NCBI GenBank assembly: GCA_030684775.1
Contig: JAUXXW010000040.1
Coordinates: 1-53,402, forward strand
Direction of reading: 5' to 3'
Length of the DNA: 53,402 bases
Origin: Pseudomonadota bacterium
Lineage (GTDB): Bacteria; Pseudomonadota; Gammaproteobacteria; Burkholderiales; Thiobacillaceae
The translations under genes were made by a program, and so were the position numbers. The notes below the pieces were generated by a model that made no database searches, had not been told where the DNA came from, and saw only the letters and a list, made by a program, of their open reading frames with translations. Of the stretch, positions 33,902-42,714 are shown piece by piece (positions within the stretch are counted from its first letter, which is position 1; each line of letters opens with the position of its first letter).

Positions 33902-34871
33902 GGCCGCCAGCTTCCTTGATCTTGTTCTGGATTGCCCAGACGAGTTCGAGCGCGGCGAGCCCCTGCTTGCCGCTGACAAGCGGCTGGGTGCCGAGTCGAA
34001 TACAGTCGATGAAATGCTGCAATTCCTGGACCAAGGGCTCCGCCGTGCGCACGAGCACCTTCTCGACCTGGAGATCGAGGACATACGATCCCTGGGGCGT
34101 CTTGGTCGCTTCGCTTCGCTGGTGATGGATGAGGATTTCCTGGGCGATATAGTCGAGCGTGATGTAGCCCAGATCGCTGGTCACCGCGAGCTTGCGCACC
34201 TTGTTTTGGGTAATGCGGCTCGATGTCAGGCTGACCACGGCGCCATTCGCAAAAGAGAGCAGGGCTGTCACGTAGTCCTCACCGCGACCGCCCCCCGTCC
34301 TGACCCCATGTGCGGCCAAGTCGGCGAGCGGCTGGTAGCCGGTCAGCGACAATATGATGTCAAGATCGTGAACCATGAGGTCGGCGACAACGTCGACATC
34401 CGTGATCCTGGACGAGGCGTAGCTCATGCGGTGGACGTCGATGGCATGAACGGCATGGCCCTCAGCGACAATGGCGGAAAGCTGGCGCACGGCGGGATTG
34501 AACCTCTCCACGTGGCCTACGAGGAGCACCACACCCGCTTTGTCGGCAGCGGAAATCAGCCTCGAACATTCCTCGGGGGTGACTGCCAACGGCTTTTCGA
34601 TTAGGCAATGAATGCCGCTGGACAATAGCTTCTCGCCGATTTCCGCATGCAACACCGAAGGCGATGCAATGCTTACCGCATCGACCTGGCCGATCAGATC
34701 ATCGACTGTGGACACTGCCTGGCAGCCATAGCGCGAAGCAGCATCAGTGGTTTTATTGGCATCCGGATCGACGACCGCGACCAGTTCCACGCCCTTGAGG
34801 CCAGCGAAAATTCTTAGGTGATTGCTGCCCATTCGACCTGCGCCGACGACAGCGACTCGCAACGGTTTCAT
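33891..34871 (-). CDS. Gfo/Idh/MocA oxidoreductase (second type)
   Basis: A sugar dehydrogenase of 326 residues. VAVVGAGRMGSNHLRIF is the NAD loop, HCLIEKPLAVTPEE carries the EKP signature lysine, and DLMVHDLDIILSL has the catalytic His region. It is a different subtype from the WbpB-like gene at 37201, being shorter and more MviM-like. It stands 14 bases after the hexapeptide acyltransferase gene. It may oxidise another UDP-sugar or serve as an alternate first step before amination. Confidence 0.86.
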   Translation of the reverse strand: MKPLRVAVVGAGRMGSNHLRIFAGLKGVELVAVVDPDANKTTDAASRYGCQAVSTVDDLIGQVDAVSIASPSVLHAEIGEKLLSSGIHCLIEKPLAVTPEECSRLISAADKAGVVLLVGHVERFNPAVRQLSAIVAEGHAVHAIDVHRMSYASSRITDVDVVADLMVHDLDIILSLTGYQPLADLAAHGVRTGGGRGEDYVTALLSFANGAVVSLTSSRITQNKVRKLAVTSDLGYITLDYIAQEILIHHQRSEATKTPQGSYVLDLQVEKVLVRTAEPLVQELQHFIDCIRLGTQPLVSGKQGLAALELVWAIQNKIKEAGGHGR

Positions 34872-34885
34872 CTCATATGTCCTAA

Positions 34886-35443
34886 TTAATGGCCGTCATC
34901 GACCGAATTAAGTGCCTCGGCGGCCGGGGGCTCTCCGGAAACGTCGTGATTCAAGCGCCTGCCCGCCTCGGTAACGTAATCGACCAGCCTGGCAGGTTGC
35001 CCCATGACCAGCCCATGCGGCGGAACATCGCGGGTCACCACAGCACCCGCAGCAATCATGCAATTTGCTCCCAGCGTCACGCCACATACGATGGTGGCAT
35101 TGGCGCCGATGCTCACCCCGTCATCCACCTTGGTCGATGTGATTTTCCAACCAGGATTTGCGGCTCGCGGGTATAGGTCATTTGTGAACGTGACGTTGGG
35201 TCCGACGAAGACTCGGTCGCCGATCATCACACCGTGATAGATGGAAACACCGTTCTGTATCTTGCAGTCATTACCGATGACCGCATTCGCATCGATATAG
35301 ATGCATTGGCCGATGTTACAGTTTTTCCCGATGCGAGCCGTTTCGCGGACTTTCGTCCAGTTCCAGATATTGGTGCCGGCACCTATTACGGCGTTCGGGT
35401 GGACCTCTGCGGTCGGGTCGATGTAAATGGCCGGTTGCGTCAC
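34886..35443 (-). CDS. hexapeptide-repeat sugar N-acyltransferase (second type)
   Basis: A left-handed beta-helix protein of 185 residues: IDPTAEVHPNAVIGAGTNIW, NWTKVRETARIGKNCNIGQ, VFVGPNVTFTNDLYPRA and CMIAAGAVVTRDVPPHGLVMG. It belongs to the WbpD/FdtC-like group acting on 3-amino sugars. The start is taken as GTG at 35443, whose GTGA overlaps the aminotransferase stop; a more distant ATG at 35467 lies inside that gene. It lacks the C-terminal tail seen in the WbpD at 36620, so the two probably have different substrates. Confidence 0.83.
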   Translation of the reverse strand: MTQPAIYIDPTAEVHPNAVIGAGTNIWNWTKVRETARIGKNCNIGQCIYIDANAVIGNDCKIQNGVSIYHGVMIGDRVFVGPNVTFTNDLYPRAANPGWKITSTKVDDGVSIGANATIVCGVTLGANCMIAAGAVVTRDVPPHGLVMGQPARLVDYVTEAGRRLNHDVSGEPPAAEALNSVDDGH

Positions 35444-36564
35444 TGGCAGTCCTTGATCGCCTTGCATACCTTATCGATGACCTGTTGCTGCGTGCCCTCG
35501 TCGAGATACGGATGCATCGGCAAGCTGAATACGCGTCCGGCAAGCCACTCGCACTGCGACATACCCGTAGGAGACTGTGGGAAGCTCGCATAGGGAGCCT
35601 GGGTATGCAGCGGTCGCGGATAGTAGATCGCGGTCGGAATGCCGACCGCCTTCAACTCGGCCACGACGGCATCGCGATGATCGACCTGCAGGGTGTACTG
35701 GGCCCAAACGGAAGTCGCGCGACCATCGACGAGAGGTGTGACCGCCACGTCGCCAAATGCCTCGTTGTAGCGCTCGGCGACTGCCTGACGCGCACCGATC
35801 TCTTCGGGAAACACACGCAATTTCTCTATCAGCACGGCCGCCTGCAAGGTATCCAGTCGGCCGTTGATGCCAATCCGAACGTTATCGTAGCGATCGACGC
35901 CCTGCCCATGCACGCGCACGGATTTCATAATTTCGGCTAACGCATCGTCGTTGGTGAAGATGGCACCGCCATCCCCATAGCAACCCAGGGGCTTGGCCGG
36001 GAAAAAGCTCGTCGCGGTTGCATCACCGAAACCACCAACGCGACTGCCATGCCAGGTCGCTCCAAAACTCTGCGCGGCATCCGCCAGGAGGAACATCCCG
36101 TGCTGGCGCGCAATCTCACCGATTCGGTCATAGTCGGCGGGTTGCCCGAATAGATCCACGGGCATCACACAGGCCGGTTTCAAGCACCCTTCCTTGATCA
36201 CCGCCTCGATGGCAGCCTGAAGACTGTCGGGAGAGATGTTGTAGGTGTCCGCACTCACGTCGACAAAAACGGGCGTCGCTCCCACCAGCACGACGGCCTC
36301 CGCTGTCGCCACAAAAGTGAACGCCGGCACAAAGACGGCATCCCCGGGTTTGATGCCCTTGGCCATCAGCGTCAGCACCAGCGCATCCGTTCCGTTGGCA
36401 CACGTGAGCGCATGTCGTACTCCCGAAAAATCAGCGAGATGGCGCTCGAACTCCGCGATTTCTGGCCCCATGATGTACATACCATGGTCTAACACCGCCT
36501 GCATCCGCGAATTGATGGCGTCGCGCAGGAGCGCATATTGCGATTTAAGGTCAATGAATTCCAT
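35440..36564 (-). CDS. wbpE: UDP-sugar 3-aminotransferase (WbpE/WlbC-like, DegT family)
   Basis: A PLP aminotransferase of 374 residues. The PLP lysine is about residue 191 in TSFFPAKPLGCYGDGGAIF, with DAAQSFGATW before it. GTDALVLTLMAKGIKPGDAV and INGRLDTLQAAVL are typical of WbpE/WlbC, which puts an amino group on C3 of the 3-keto UDP-GlcNAcA made by WbpB. It lies between two acyltransferase genes and could feed both. Confidence 0.9.
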   Translation of the reverse strand: MEFIDLKSQYALLRDAINSRMQAVLDHGMYIMGPEIAEFERHLADFSGVRHALTCANGTDALVLTLMAKGIKPGDAVFVPAFTFVATAEAVVLVGATPVFVDVSADTYNISPDSLQAAIEAVIKEGCLKPACVMPVDLFGQPADYDRIGEIARQHGMFLLADAAQSFGATWHGSRVGGFGDATATSFFPAKPLGCYGDGGAIFTNDDALAEIMKSVRVHGQGVDRYDNVRIGINGRLDTLQAAVLIEKLRVFPEEIGARQAVAERYNEAFGDVAVTPLVDGRATSVWAQYTLQVDHRDAVVAELKAVGIPTAIYYPRPLHTQAPYASFPQSPTGMSQCEWLAGRVFSLPMHPYLDEGTQQQVIDKVCKAIKDCQ

Positions 36565-36619
36565 GCTTATTCAATCTCTCTATTTAGTCCTGTGTTGAAT
36601 CCCGTGTGATTGCATTGCC

Positions 36620-37201
36620 TCACCCACCCACCCGAGTCACGATATTTCCGTCAAGCCGGTAGCGTTCGCCTGTCGCCGGACAAACCGCCTCGCCGCTGCC
36701 GGTAACCGGTAAATCAAGGCGATCGCCATGACGGCCAACCCAGGCGATCCGCCGCGCTGGAACACCGACCATAAGCGCATAGGGCTTCACATTGCGATTG
36801 ACCACGGCACCCGCCCCGATGAAGGCATATTCGCCGATGGTAATACCGCAGACGATGGTGCAATTCGCCCCGAGCGTGGCCCCTTTTGCGATCAGCGTGC
36901 GACGGTACTCACCTTTTCTGTTGATCGCGGCACGCGGGTTATAAACGTTGGTGAAGACGACGCTGGGGCCGCAGAAGACATTGTCCTCCAACGTGACTGC
37001 ATCATAGACACTGACGTTATTCTGTACTTTGACGCTATTGCCGATAACAACATCATTGCCGATGAAGACGTTCTGGCCGAAGGAGCAATTCGACCCGATC
37101 GTCGCTCCGCCACAAATATGGGTCCAGTGCCAGACCCTTGTGCCATCGCCGATGTGGGCACCTTCGTCGACGATCGCGGTCGGGTGGATGTTTACTTCCA
37201 T
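36620..37201 (-). CDS. wbpD: UDP-3-amino sugar N-acetyltransferase (WbpD/WlbB-like)
   Basis: A hexapeptide-repeat protein of 193 residues. [20 protein letters not shown] begins the helix, with [20 protein letters not shown] and [20 protein letters not shown] following. The C-terminal tail [16 protein letters not shown] and [10 protein letters not shown] is specific for WbpD/WlbB. It acetylates the 3-amino group to give UDP-GlcNAc3NAcA. ATG at 37201 shares one base with the WbpB stop (TGATG); the codon before is only TTG. Confidence 0.92.
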   Translation of the reverse strand: MEVNIHPTAIVDEGAHIGDGTRVWHWTHICGGATIGSNCSFGQNVFIGNDVVIGNSVKVQNNVSVYDAVTLEDNVFCGPSVVFTNVYNPRAAINRKGEYRRTLIAKGATLGANCTIVCGITIGEYAFIGAGAVVNRNVKPYALMVGVPARRIAWVGRHGDRLDLPVTGSGEAVCPATGERYRLDGNIVTRVGG

Positions 37202-38253
37202 CAATACTCCAGCGGTAGGGAAACAGTTCTGCCGTCTCGCGCAGAGAGATACGCGGCAATAAGCAATTCAAGAGACTTCAAGCCCTCTCGCCCATCCGTA
37301 TCCGGCTCCGCGTTACCACGCAGCACGTCAATGACATTTTTGTAGTAGAGAGGGTGACCGAATCCGTATACCGACGTGGTTTCATAGGCTGCCATTTTGA
37401 TCTGGGCGTCGTAATCACGCGGTTCGTCGAACTGCCACAATTGGATATCGTTGACAGCAACTCCACCGACGCGGGCCGTGCCCCTTTCCCCAAGAATGGT
37501 GATGGACCCTTCAAGATTCTTTGGATAAGTCAACATGGTCACGCTCATGGAACCCAAGGCACCATTGCGCCAACGAATGTTGAGCACTCCGGTATCCTCG
37601 ACGTCTATGTCCCTGGTCGTGCTCACCATTGCCTGAACTTTATCCACGGGACCGATCAGCCAGTCGAACAGATCGACATAGTGACTGGCTTGATTCATGA
37701 ATGCGCCGCCATCAAATTCCCACGTGCCACGCCATTTTGCTTGGTCATAGTAAGACTGCGGACGTGTCCAGAAGACATTCAGATGAACGAGGTGAATTCT
37801 CCCAAAACGCTTTTCGCAAATCGCGCGCTTAAGCAACTGCAATGTGGCGTTTTGCCGATTCTGCTTGACCACGAACAGATAGACCCCAGCCTCGTCGCAA
37901 GCACGAACCATGCGCACACCATCGCTCCACCGCGTGGCCATCGGCTTCTCGGTCATCACATGCACACCATGACGAGCCGCCAGCACGGCCTGATCGGGAT
38001 GAAGGCCGCTCGGCGTACATAACGCCACCAAGTCGGGCTTCTCCCTTTGCAACATCTCCTCCAGTCGGAGATACCCGGGAACCTTGAATTCCTCCTCATG
38101 CGCATTGAGAACATCTCTATCCACATCGCATACCGCGACCAAGTCCATGTCGCCAGCATGTTTCTGGACCGAATGAAAATGGCTCCTGGAAATGCGCCCG
38201 CAACCGACGATCGCAATGCGTATGGCCCTACCGGAGATCGGCGAAGACATCAT
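37201..38253 (-). CDS. wbpB: UDP-GlcNAcA 3-dehydrogenase (WbpB/WlbA-like, Gfo/Idh/MocA)
   Basis: A dehydrogenase of about 350 residues. [17 protein letters not shown] is the NAD loop, [16 protein letters not shown] the EKP motif, and [18 protein letters not shown] holds the catalytic histidine. [18 protein letters not shown] and [15 protein letters not shown] are close to WbpB. It oxidises C3 of UDP-GlcNAcA. It is the first gene of the long minus-strand operon. Starts at 38259 (GTG), 38253 (ATG) and 38250 (ATG) are possible; no strong ribosome site decides. The UDP-GlcNAc 6-dehydrogenase (WbpA) needed before it is not in the window. Confidence 0.92.
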   Translation of the reverse strand: MMSSPISGRAIRIAIVGCGRISRSHFHSVQKHAGDMDLVAVCDVDRDVLNAHEEEFKVPGYLRLEEMLQREKPDLVALCTPSGLHPDQAVLAARHGVHVMTEKPMATRWSDGVRMVRACDEAGVYLFVVKQNRQNATLQLLKRAICEKRFGRIHLVHLNVFWTRPQSYYDQAKWRGTWEFDGGAFMNQASHYVDLFDWLIGPVDKVQAMVSTTRDIDVEDTGVLNIRWRNGALGSMSVTMLTYPKNLEGSITILGERGTARVGGVAVNDIQLWQFDEPRDYDAQIKMAAYETTSVYGFGHPLYYKNVIDVLRGNAEPDTDGREGLKSLELLIAAYLSARDGRTVSLPLEY

Positions 38254-38259
38254 TGGCAC

Positions 38260-38687
38260 GGATCCCGCTCGCCTTCAAGATGCGGCCATATGGGGACAAG
38301 GAGTCGACACGGAGGATGAAACATGCTCTGTAGTTAGCCAAACAAAAATTTGGGGGGCTGGCGTTCTCGCTGCTGTGCATCGCGCACTTTGTCGCCACTA
38401 TCACGCTTCATGCCGGCGTAGATGTTTTTCTTACCAGCAAGAAAACCGGGCGACTCTATCATAATTTCCACACAGGCATGAACTCTCGGAATCCCAGTGG
38501 CAAGGAAAGCCGGGCGCAAACGGCCACAAATCCCAACGAAGTCGCGCCACCGACCAGCGCCCATCCGTGGAGTAGAATCGCGTACTCTTCTCGTATGAAA
38601 GTGTGTGTAACGCACCGATCATCAGCCGGGCCAGTAGCGATGGCTGATGCAACGTCCTTTCCTGTCGCGCTTCAACCAGGGGGAAAC
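38260..38687. other. divergent intergenic region with promoters for both operons
   Basis: This region of 428 bases separates the minus-strand operon from the plus-strand glycosyltransferases. It is locally AT-rich. It holds a small inverted repeat TTTTCTT-ACCAGC-AAGAAAA (38426-38445) and, on the minus strand, a possible -10 box TATGAT near 38460 without a good -35. No ops/JUMPstart-type sequence was found. Open frames in it lack support. It is the natural place for the promoter of the 25-kb operon, but I cannot place one firmly. Confidence 0.5.
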
Positions 38688-39839
38688 ATGCCCCTAACAC
38701 CCACCCTCATGAACCTGCTCCAAATCAACCTGCAACAGGGCTTCGGCGGCGGCGAGGTTTACACCTGTTTCTTCGGTCGCGCCTTGCGCGATCTCGGCCA
38801 GCCCTTCGATCTGGTGGTGAGCCGCAAGGCGCGTTGGTGGCGTGAGCACGATACCGGCGCGCGGCACATCCACGTCGTATCCGGCCCTCAGGACATCCCC
38901 GACCTGGATTTTCCCCGTCCGGCCTGGCTGATCTACCACACCCCGGATGGTGGCGAGCGCCTGAACCGCCTCCAGGAACAAGGCTGCCGCCTGGCGAGCT
39001 TCGTGCATATGCCGCTATACCAGCGCAAGCACGAACATTTCTGCGGCTACGATCTGCTGATCGCGGTATCCGGCTATGTCCTCTCCGGCCTGCTCGAACG
39101 CGGCCTCACCCAGGCTTACCCGGAACCGTTCTACGGCGTCGCCCATCTTGATCGCCCCGGCGAGTCGGGTCTCCCGGTCGTCGCCCACTCCCGCTTCAAC
39201 TGGGACACCCGCAAGGTACGCGACCGGGTGCTGTCCTGGGTACACCCCCTATGGCAGAGTTGCAAGCCACTCCGCCCCTACACGGCGCGGCCCGGGTTGA
39301 CCCTGGGCATCGTTTCCCGCATCACTCCGATCAAGCAGTTTCCCGTCCTGTTCGAGAGCCTCGCCCCGGCTTTGGCGGCGCGTCCACAGGTGAATCTGGA
39401 AATCTTCGGCAGCGGTGGTTACGCCTCGATCCGCGACACCCGCCGTGCTCTGGCGCCGCTGGGCAACCGGGTGCGCTGGTGGGGTGAGCAGCGGGACGTG
39501 CGCCAGGTCTATCCGCTGCTCGACTACCTTCTCACCGGCCTGCCGGAAAAGGAGGCACTTGGCCTGAACATCCTGGAAGCCCAGATGTGCGGCACACCGA
39601 TCCTGGCGCCCAATGCCCCACCATTCACCGAAACCATCGCCCACGGCCGCAGCGGCTATCTCTATGCCGACCCGCGCCAGGATGGTGCCCACGGCTTCGC
39701 CAGTCTGCTTGACAGTCTTCTCGACGGCTCCCGTCCCCGCCCCGATCCTCTGCGGGCGAGCGATCACCTGGCGCGGTTTTCCGAAACCGCCTTCCGCGAG
39801 CGAGTGGCGCGATTGCTGGCCACCCTGCAAGCCGCATGA
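38688..39839 (+). CDS. glycosyltransferase (GT4-type)
   Basis: A protein of 383 residues. LLQINLQQGFGGGEVYTCFF is the acceptor loop, TLGIVSRITPIKQFPVLFESL begins the donor half, and TGLPEKEALGLNILEAQMCGTPILA is the EX7E region. ATG at 38688 has AGGGGG just upstream; the ATG at 38709 has none. It heads a plus-strand group with a GT9 enzyme, which suggests LPS core rather than the repeat unit. It overlaps the next gene by ATGA. Confidence 0.88.
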   Translation: MPLTPTLMNLLQINLQQGFGGGEVYTCFFGRALRDLGQPFDLVVSRKARWWREHDTGARHIHVVSGPQDIPDLDFPRPAWLIYHTPDGGERLNRLQEQGCRLASFVHMPLYQRKHEHFCGYDLLIAVSGYVLSGLLERGLTQAYPEPFYGVAHLDRPGESGLPVVAHSRFNWDTRKVRDRVLSWVHPLWQSCKPLRPYTARPGLTLGIVSRITPIKQFPVLFESLAPALAARPQVNLEIFGSGGYASIRDTRRALAPLGNRVRWWGEQRDVRQVYPLLDYLLTGLPEKEALGLNILEAQMCGTPILAPNAPPFTETIAHGRSGYLYADPRQDGAHGFASLLDSLLDGSRPRPDPLRASDHLARFSETAFRERVARLLATLQAA

Positions 39840-40888
39840 GCGACACCTCCCCCCGCATTCTCCTGATCCGCCGCGACAACATCGGCGATCTCGCCTGCAC
39901 CACGCCCTTGTTCGAGGCCTTGCGCGCTCATTTCCCGCAAGCCTTTCTCTGCGCCCTGGTGACCAGCTACAACCGCGCGGTGCTGGATCACCACCCCACC
40001 CTGAACCAGGTTGTCGCCTACACCAAGGCAAAACATCTCGACCCTGGCGAGAGCGTGCTGGCCTGCCATCTGCAACGCCTGCGCCTGCTTCTGGCCCTGC
40101 GCCGGCAACGCTTCGACTACTGCGTGCTGGCGGCCCCCGGTTACCAGAAGCGCTCCCTGTCCCTGGCCCGCTGGGTCGGCGCCCGCCACGTCGTCGGCTT
40201 CGTCGAGGAAGGCAAAGCGCATGCCTCCCTGATTGACCGCCCTGTTCCCTGGCGTTTCGATCCCACCCTGAGCGAAACCGAGGATGTCTGGGGACTGGCC
40301 CGCGCCTTCGGCATCGAAGGCCCGCCAGGAAAATTGACAGTTGCCCCAGCACCCGCGGCGGTGACGGCCATGAGTGCGGCGGTGGAGGCGCTACGGAGGC
40401 CGGGTAGCCGCCTGGTGGGCATTCACCTGTCCGCGCGCAAACCTAGCCAGCGTTGGCCGGTCGAGCACTTCGTCGAACTGATGCGGCGGCTGCGCCTGGA
40501 GCATGGCTGTTCTTTCATGCTGCTCTGGGCACCGGGCACGGCCGACAACCCCCGCCATCCCGGCGACGACGAGAAGGCGGCCGCCGTGCTGGCCGCAGTC
40601 GAAGACTTGCCGCTACAGCCGGTGCCGACCCATGAACTGGAAGATCTGATCGCAGCTATCTCGCTGTGTGACGATTTCATCTGCGCCGACGGCGGCGCCA
40701 TGCATCTGGCCGCCGCTACCGGCAAGCCCATCGTCTGCCTGTTCGGCCACAGCGACGTGGCACGGTGGCGCCCCTGGGGCGTGCCCTACCGGCTGCTACA
40801 GGCGCCGAGCAAGGAGGTCATGGACATCCCGGTGGATGAAGCCGTGTCGGCCTATGCGGATTTACGCCGGGAGACCCGGGGCAAATGA
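39836..40888 (+). CDS. glycosyltransferase family 9 (heptosyltransferase-like)
   Basis: A GT9 protein of 350 residues. ILLIRRDNIGDLACTTPLFEAL is the typical N-terminal strand-loop with the catalytic Asp. VGIHLSARKPSQRWPVEHFVEL and DDFICADGGAMHLAAATGKPIVCLFG are the ADP-heptose binding motifs. It probably adds heptose in the LPS core, distinct from WaaF at 43897. Confidence 0.9.
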   Translation: MSDTSPRILLIRRDNIGDLACTTPLFEALRAHFPQAFLCALVTSYNRAVLDHHPTLNQVVAYTKAKHLDPGESVLACHLQRLRLLLALRRQRFDYCVLAAPGYQKRSLSLARWVGARHVVGFVEEGKAHASLIDRPVPWRFDPTLSETEDVWGLARAFGIEGPPGKLTVAPAPAAVTAMSAAVEALRRPGSRLVGIHLSARKPSQRWPVEHFVELMRRLRLEHGCSFMLLWAPGTADNPRHPGDDEKAAAVLAAVEDLPLQPVPTHELEDLIAAISLCDDFICADGGAMHLAAATGKPIVCLFGHSDVARWRPWGVPYRLLQAPSKEVMDIPVDEAVSAYADLRRETRGK

Positions 40889-40919
40889 CGCCATCCTCCA
40901 TCATCGACTCAGGACGGCA

Positions 40920-41897
40920 ATGACCTCCCAGGAAACCCGCAATCTGGTGTTGTTCGGTCTGAACTCCCATTCCGAAATGTTCCACGACGCCTTTCAAAAC
41001 CTGGGTTACGAAGCGGCGATGATCGGCGACCACCCGACCTCCGAACAACTGGCCCGCGCCGCCCTCTGCTTCATCAGCGTATATCACGGCGTGCGCTCGC
41101 CCTGGGCCGCCATAAAACTGAAACGCCACCTTAAGCGCGCCGGTGTACCTCTGATCGGCATCGACCGCGACGGTCCCTGGCATATGGGCAGGCTGGTACG
41201 CCAATTGAAGTTGTTCGAGTGGCTGCGGCTCCTGGATATCTACGCCCCCCATACCCTGCAACCGACCTATCGTTTCGCCCCTCAGGTGATCTACAACGCC
41301 AACGCGGTCTGGGTGCGCAATTACAACCTTCATGGCAAAACCCTGGAAGAAATGCGCGACCCGGCTTTTTTTCGCTGGGACGTGAGTTTCGTCGGCAACA
41401 TGAGCGGTGAACGCTACAAGGAACATGCCGAGCGCCAGCGTTTTTTCGCGGCACTGCGCCCCCGCCTGGAGGCGCTGGGCCTGCGTGTGCTGTTCCGTAG
41501 TTCGGGTGGCATGAGCGAACAGGAGCAGATCGAGGTGATCCAGCACTCCATCATCAATCTCAACTACCGATCCTCCTGCGACCACCGCTCCCGCGCCGGG
41601 GTGGAGATGTCCTGGGGCCTGCCGGAACGCTGTTATGGCGTGCCGGCGCGCGGCGGTTTCATGCTTTCCGACCAGCGCCGCCATGCGGCGGATGATTTCG
41701 CCCCTGGCAAGGAATGGGCGGATTACCGCGACTTCGAGGACTGCATCGCCCGTATCCAGTACCATCTCGGCCATTTTGCCGAGACCCGCGCCATCGCCGA
41801 GGCCGCGAATGCGCGGGTGATGCGCGATCACACTTACGAAAAGCGCGCGGAAAAGCTGCTCGAAGCAGCGGCGCGCTGGCGCGAGGCGCGGCGATGA
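40920..41897 (+). CDS. glycosyltransferase of the CgeB/group 1 type
   Basis: A protein of 325 residues. LVLFGLNSHSEMFHDAFQNL and PLIGIDRDGPWHMGRLVRQ are in the front half, WDVSFVGNMSGERYKEH and INLNYRSSCDHRSRAGVEM then CYGVPARGGFMLSDQ in the second. The latter is the CgeB-like C-terminal pattern where glycosyltransferases bind the donor. ATG at 40920 has AGGA five bases upstream. Its acceptor and donor are unknown. Confidence 0.75.
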   Translation: MTSQETRNLVLFGLNSHSEMFHDAFQNLGYEAAMIGDHPTSEQLARAALCFISVYHGVRSPWAAIKLKRHLKRAGVPLIGIDRDGPWHMGRLVRQLKLFEWLRLLDIYAPHTLQPTYRFAPQVIYNANAVWVRNYNLHGKTLEEMRDPAFFRWDVSFVGNMSGERYKEHAERQRFFAALRPRLEALGLRVLFRSSGGMSEQEQIEVIQHSIINLNYRSSCDHRSRAGVEMSWGLPERCYGVPARGGFMLSDQRRHAADDFAPGKEWADYRDFEDCIARIQYHLGHFAETRAIAEAANARVMRDHTYEKRAEKLLEAAARWREARR

Positions 41898-41922
41898 CGA
41901 CTACCTGAACAGGCTGTAATCC

Positions 41923-42687
41923 ATGACCACCCCGGACAACACGAACGACACGAACGACACCTTCCGTGCCCAGAACGGCGAGGATCGCTGGCTGGACGAA
42001 TTCTTCGCCCACAAGCGCGGTGGCTACTTCGTCGATGTCGGCGCCTACGACGGTGTCGACCTCAGCAACAGCTATCACTTCGAGCAAATCGGCTGGAGCG
42101 GCATCCTGGCCGAGCCCGATCCCGATAATGCGGCGCATTGCCGCGCCAGTCGCCCCGGCTCGCGTACCTTCCAGTGCGCCGTGGTGGGCAGCGCCGACAC
42201 GCGGGAAATCACCTTCCACAAGGCCGTCTCCGGCGTCTTTTCCACCACCCATCTGACCGAACAGCACGCGCAGAGACTGGCGGGCATGGGCCAGAACACG
42301 GACACCCTCACCGTGCCCGCGCGCACCCTCGACTCGTTGCTGATCGAGGCGGGTTCCGGCAAGGTCGATTTCGTCAGCATCGACGTGGAAGGAGGGGAAC
42401 TGGATGTTCTGGCCGGCTTCGACATCCGCCGCTGGAACCCGGACATTGTGGTAATCGAGTCGAACACCAAATACCGCCTTCCCGCCATCCGCGACTATTT
42501 CGTGCGGAACGGTTACGCCTATCTGCACAGCATCGACGTCAACGATTTTTACCAACGCATGGACAGCGGCATGGTTCGCCTGATCGACGCATGGCGCTAT
42601 GGCCTACACCGCATCGACCGCCGCCTGGCACGCCTGGCACAGAATCTGCGTCGCGCCTGGAAGAAGCGGCACAGGACTGGAGGCTGA
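41923..42687 (+). CDS. FkbM family methyltransferase
   Basis: A methyltransferase of 254 residues. YFVDVGAYDGVDLSNSYHFE is motif I, GILAEPDPDNAAHCRASRPG motif II, and VDFVSIDVEGGELDVLAGF the FkbM signature. The front has a short repeat NTNDTND from two copies of ACGAACGAC. It follows the CgeB-like gene by 25 bases and ends this plus-strand group, converging on the GT2 gene. It likely methylates a core or surface sugar. Confidence 0.87.
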   Translation: MTTPDNTNDTNDTFRAQNGEDRWLDEFFAHKRGGYFVDVGAYDGVDLSNSYHFEQIGWSGILAEPDPDNAAHCRASRPGSRTFQCAVVGSADTREITFHKAVSGVFSTTHLTEQHAQRLAGMGQNTDTLTVPARTLDSLLIEAGSGKVDFVSIDVEGGELDVLAGFDIRRWNPDIVVIESNTKYRLPAIRDYFVRNGYAYLHSIDVNDFYQRMDSGMVRLIDAWRYGLHRIDRRLARLAQNLRRAWKKRHRTGG

Positions 42688-42714
42688 AGTACCGTAGCAG
42701 GATGCGGCGCGGCG

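Noticed and set aside
41935-41960. Tandem repeat as a phase-variable tract in the FkbM gene
   Set aside because: Only two copies of a nine-base unit; changes would keep the frame.
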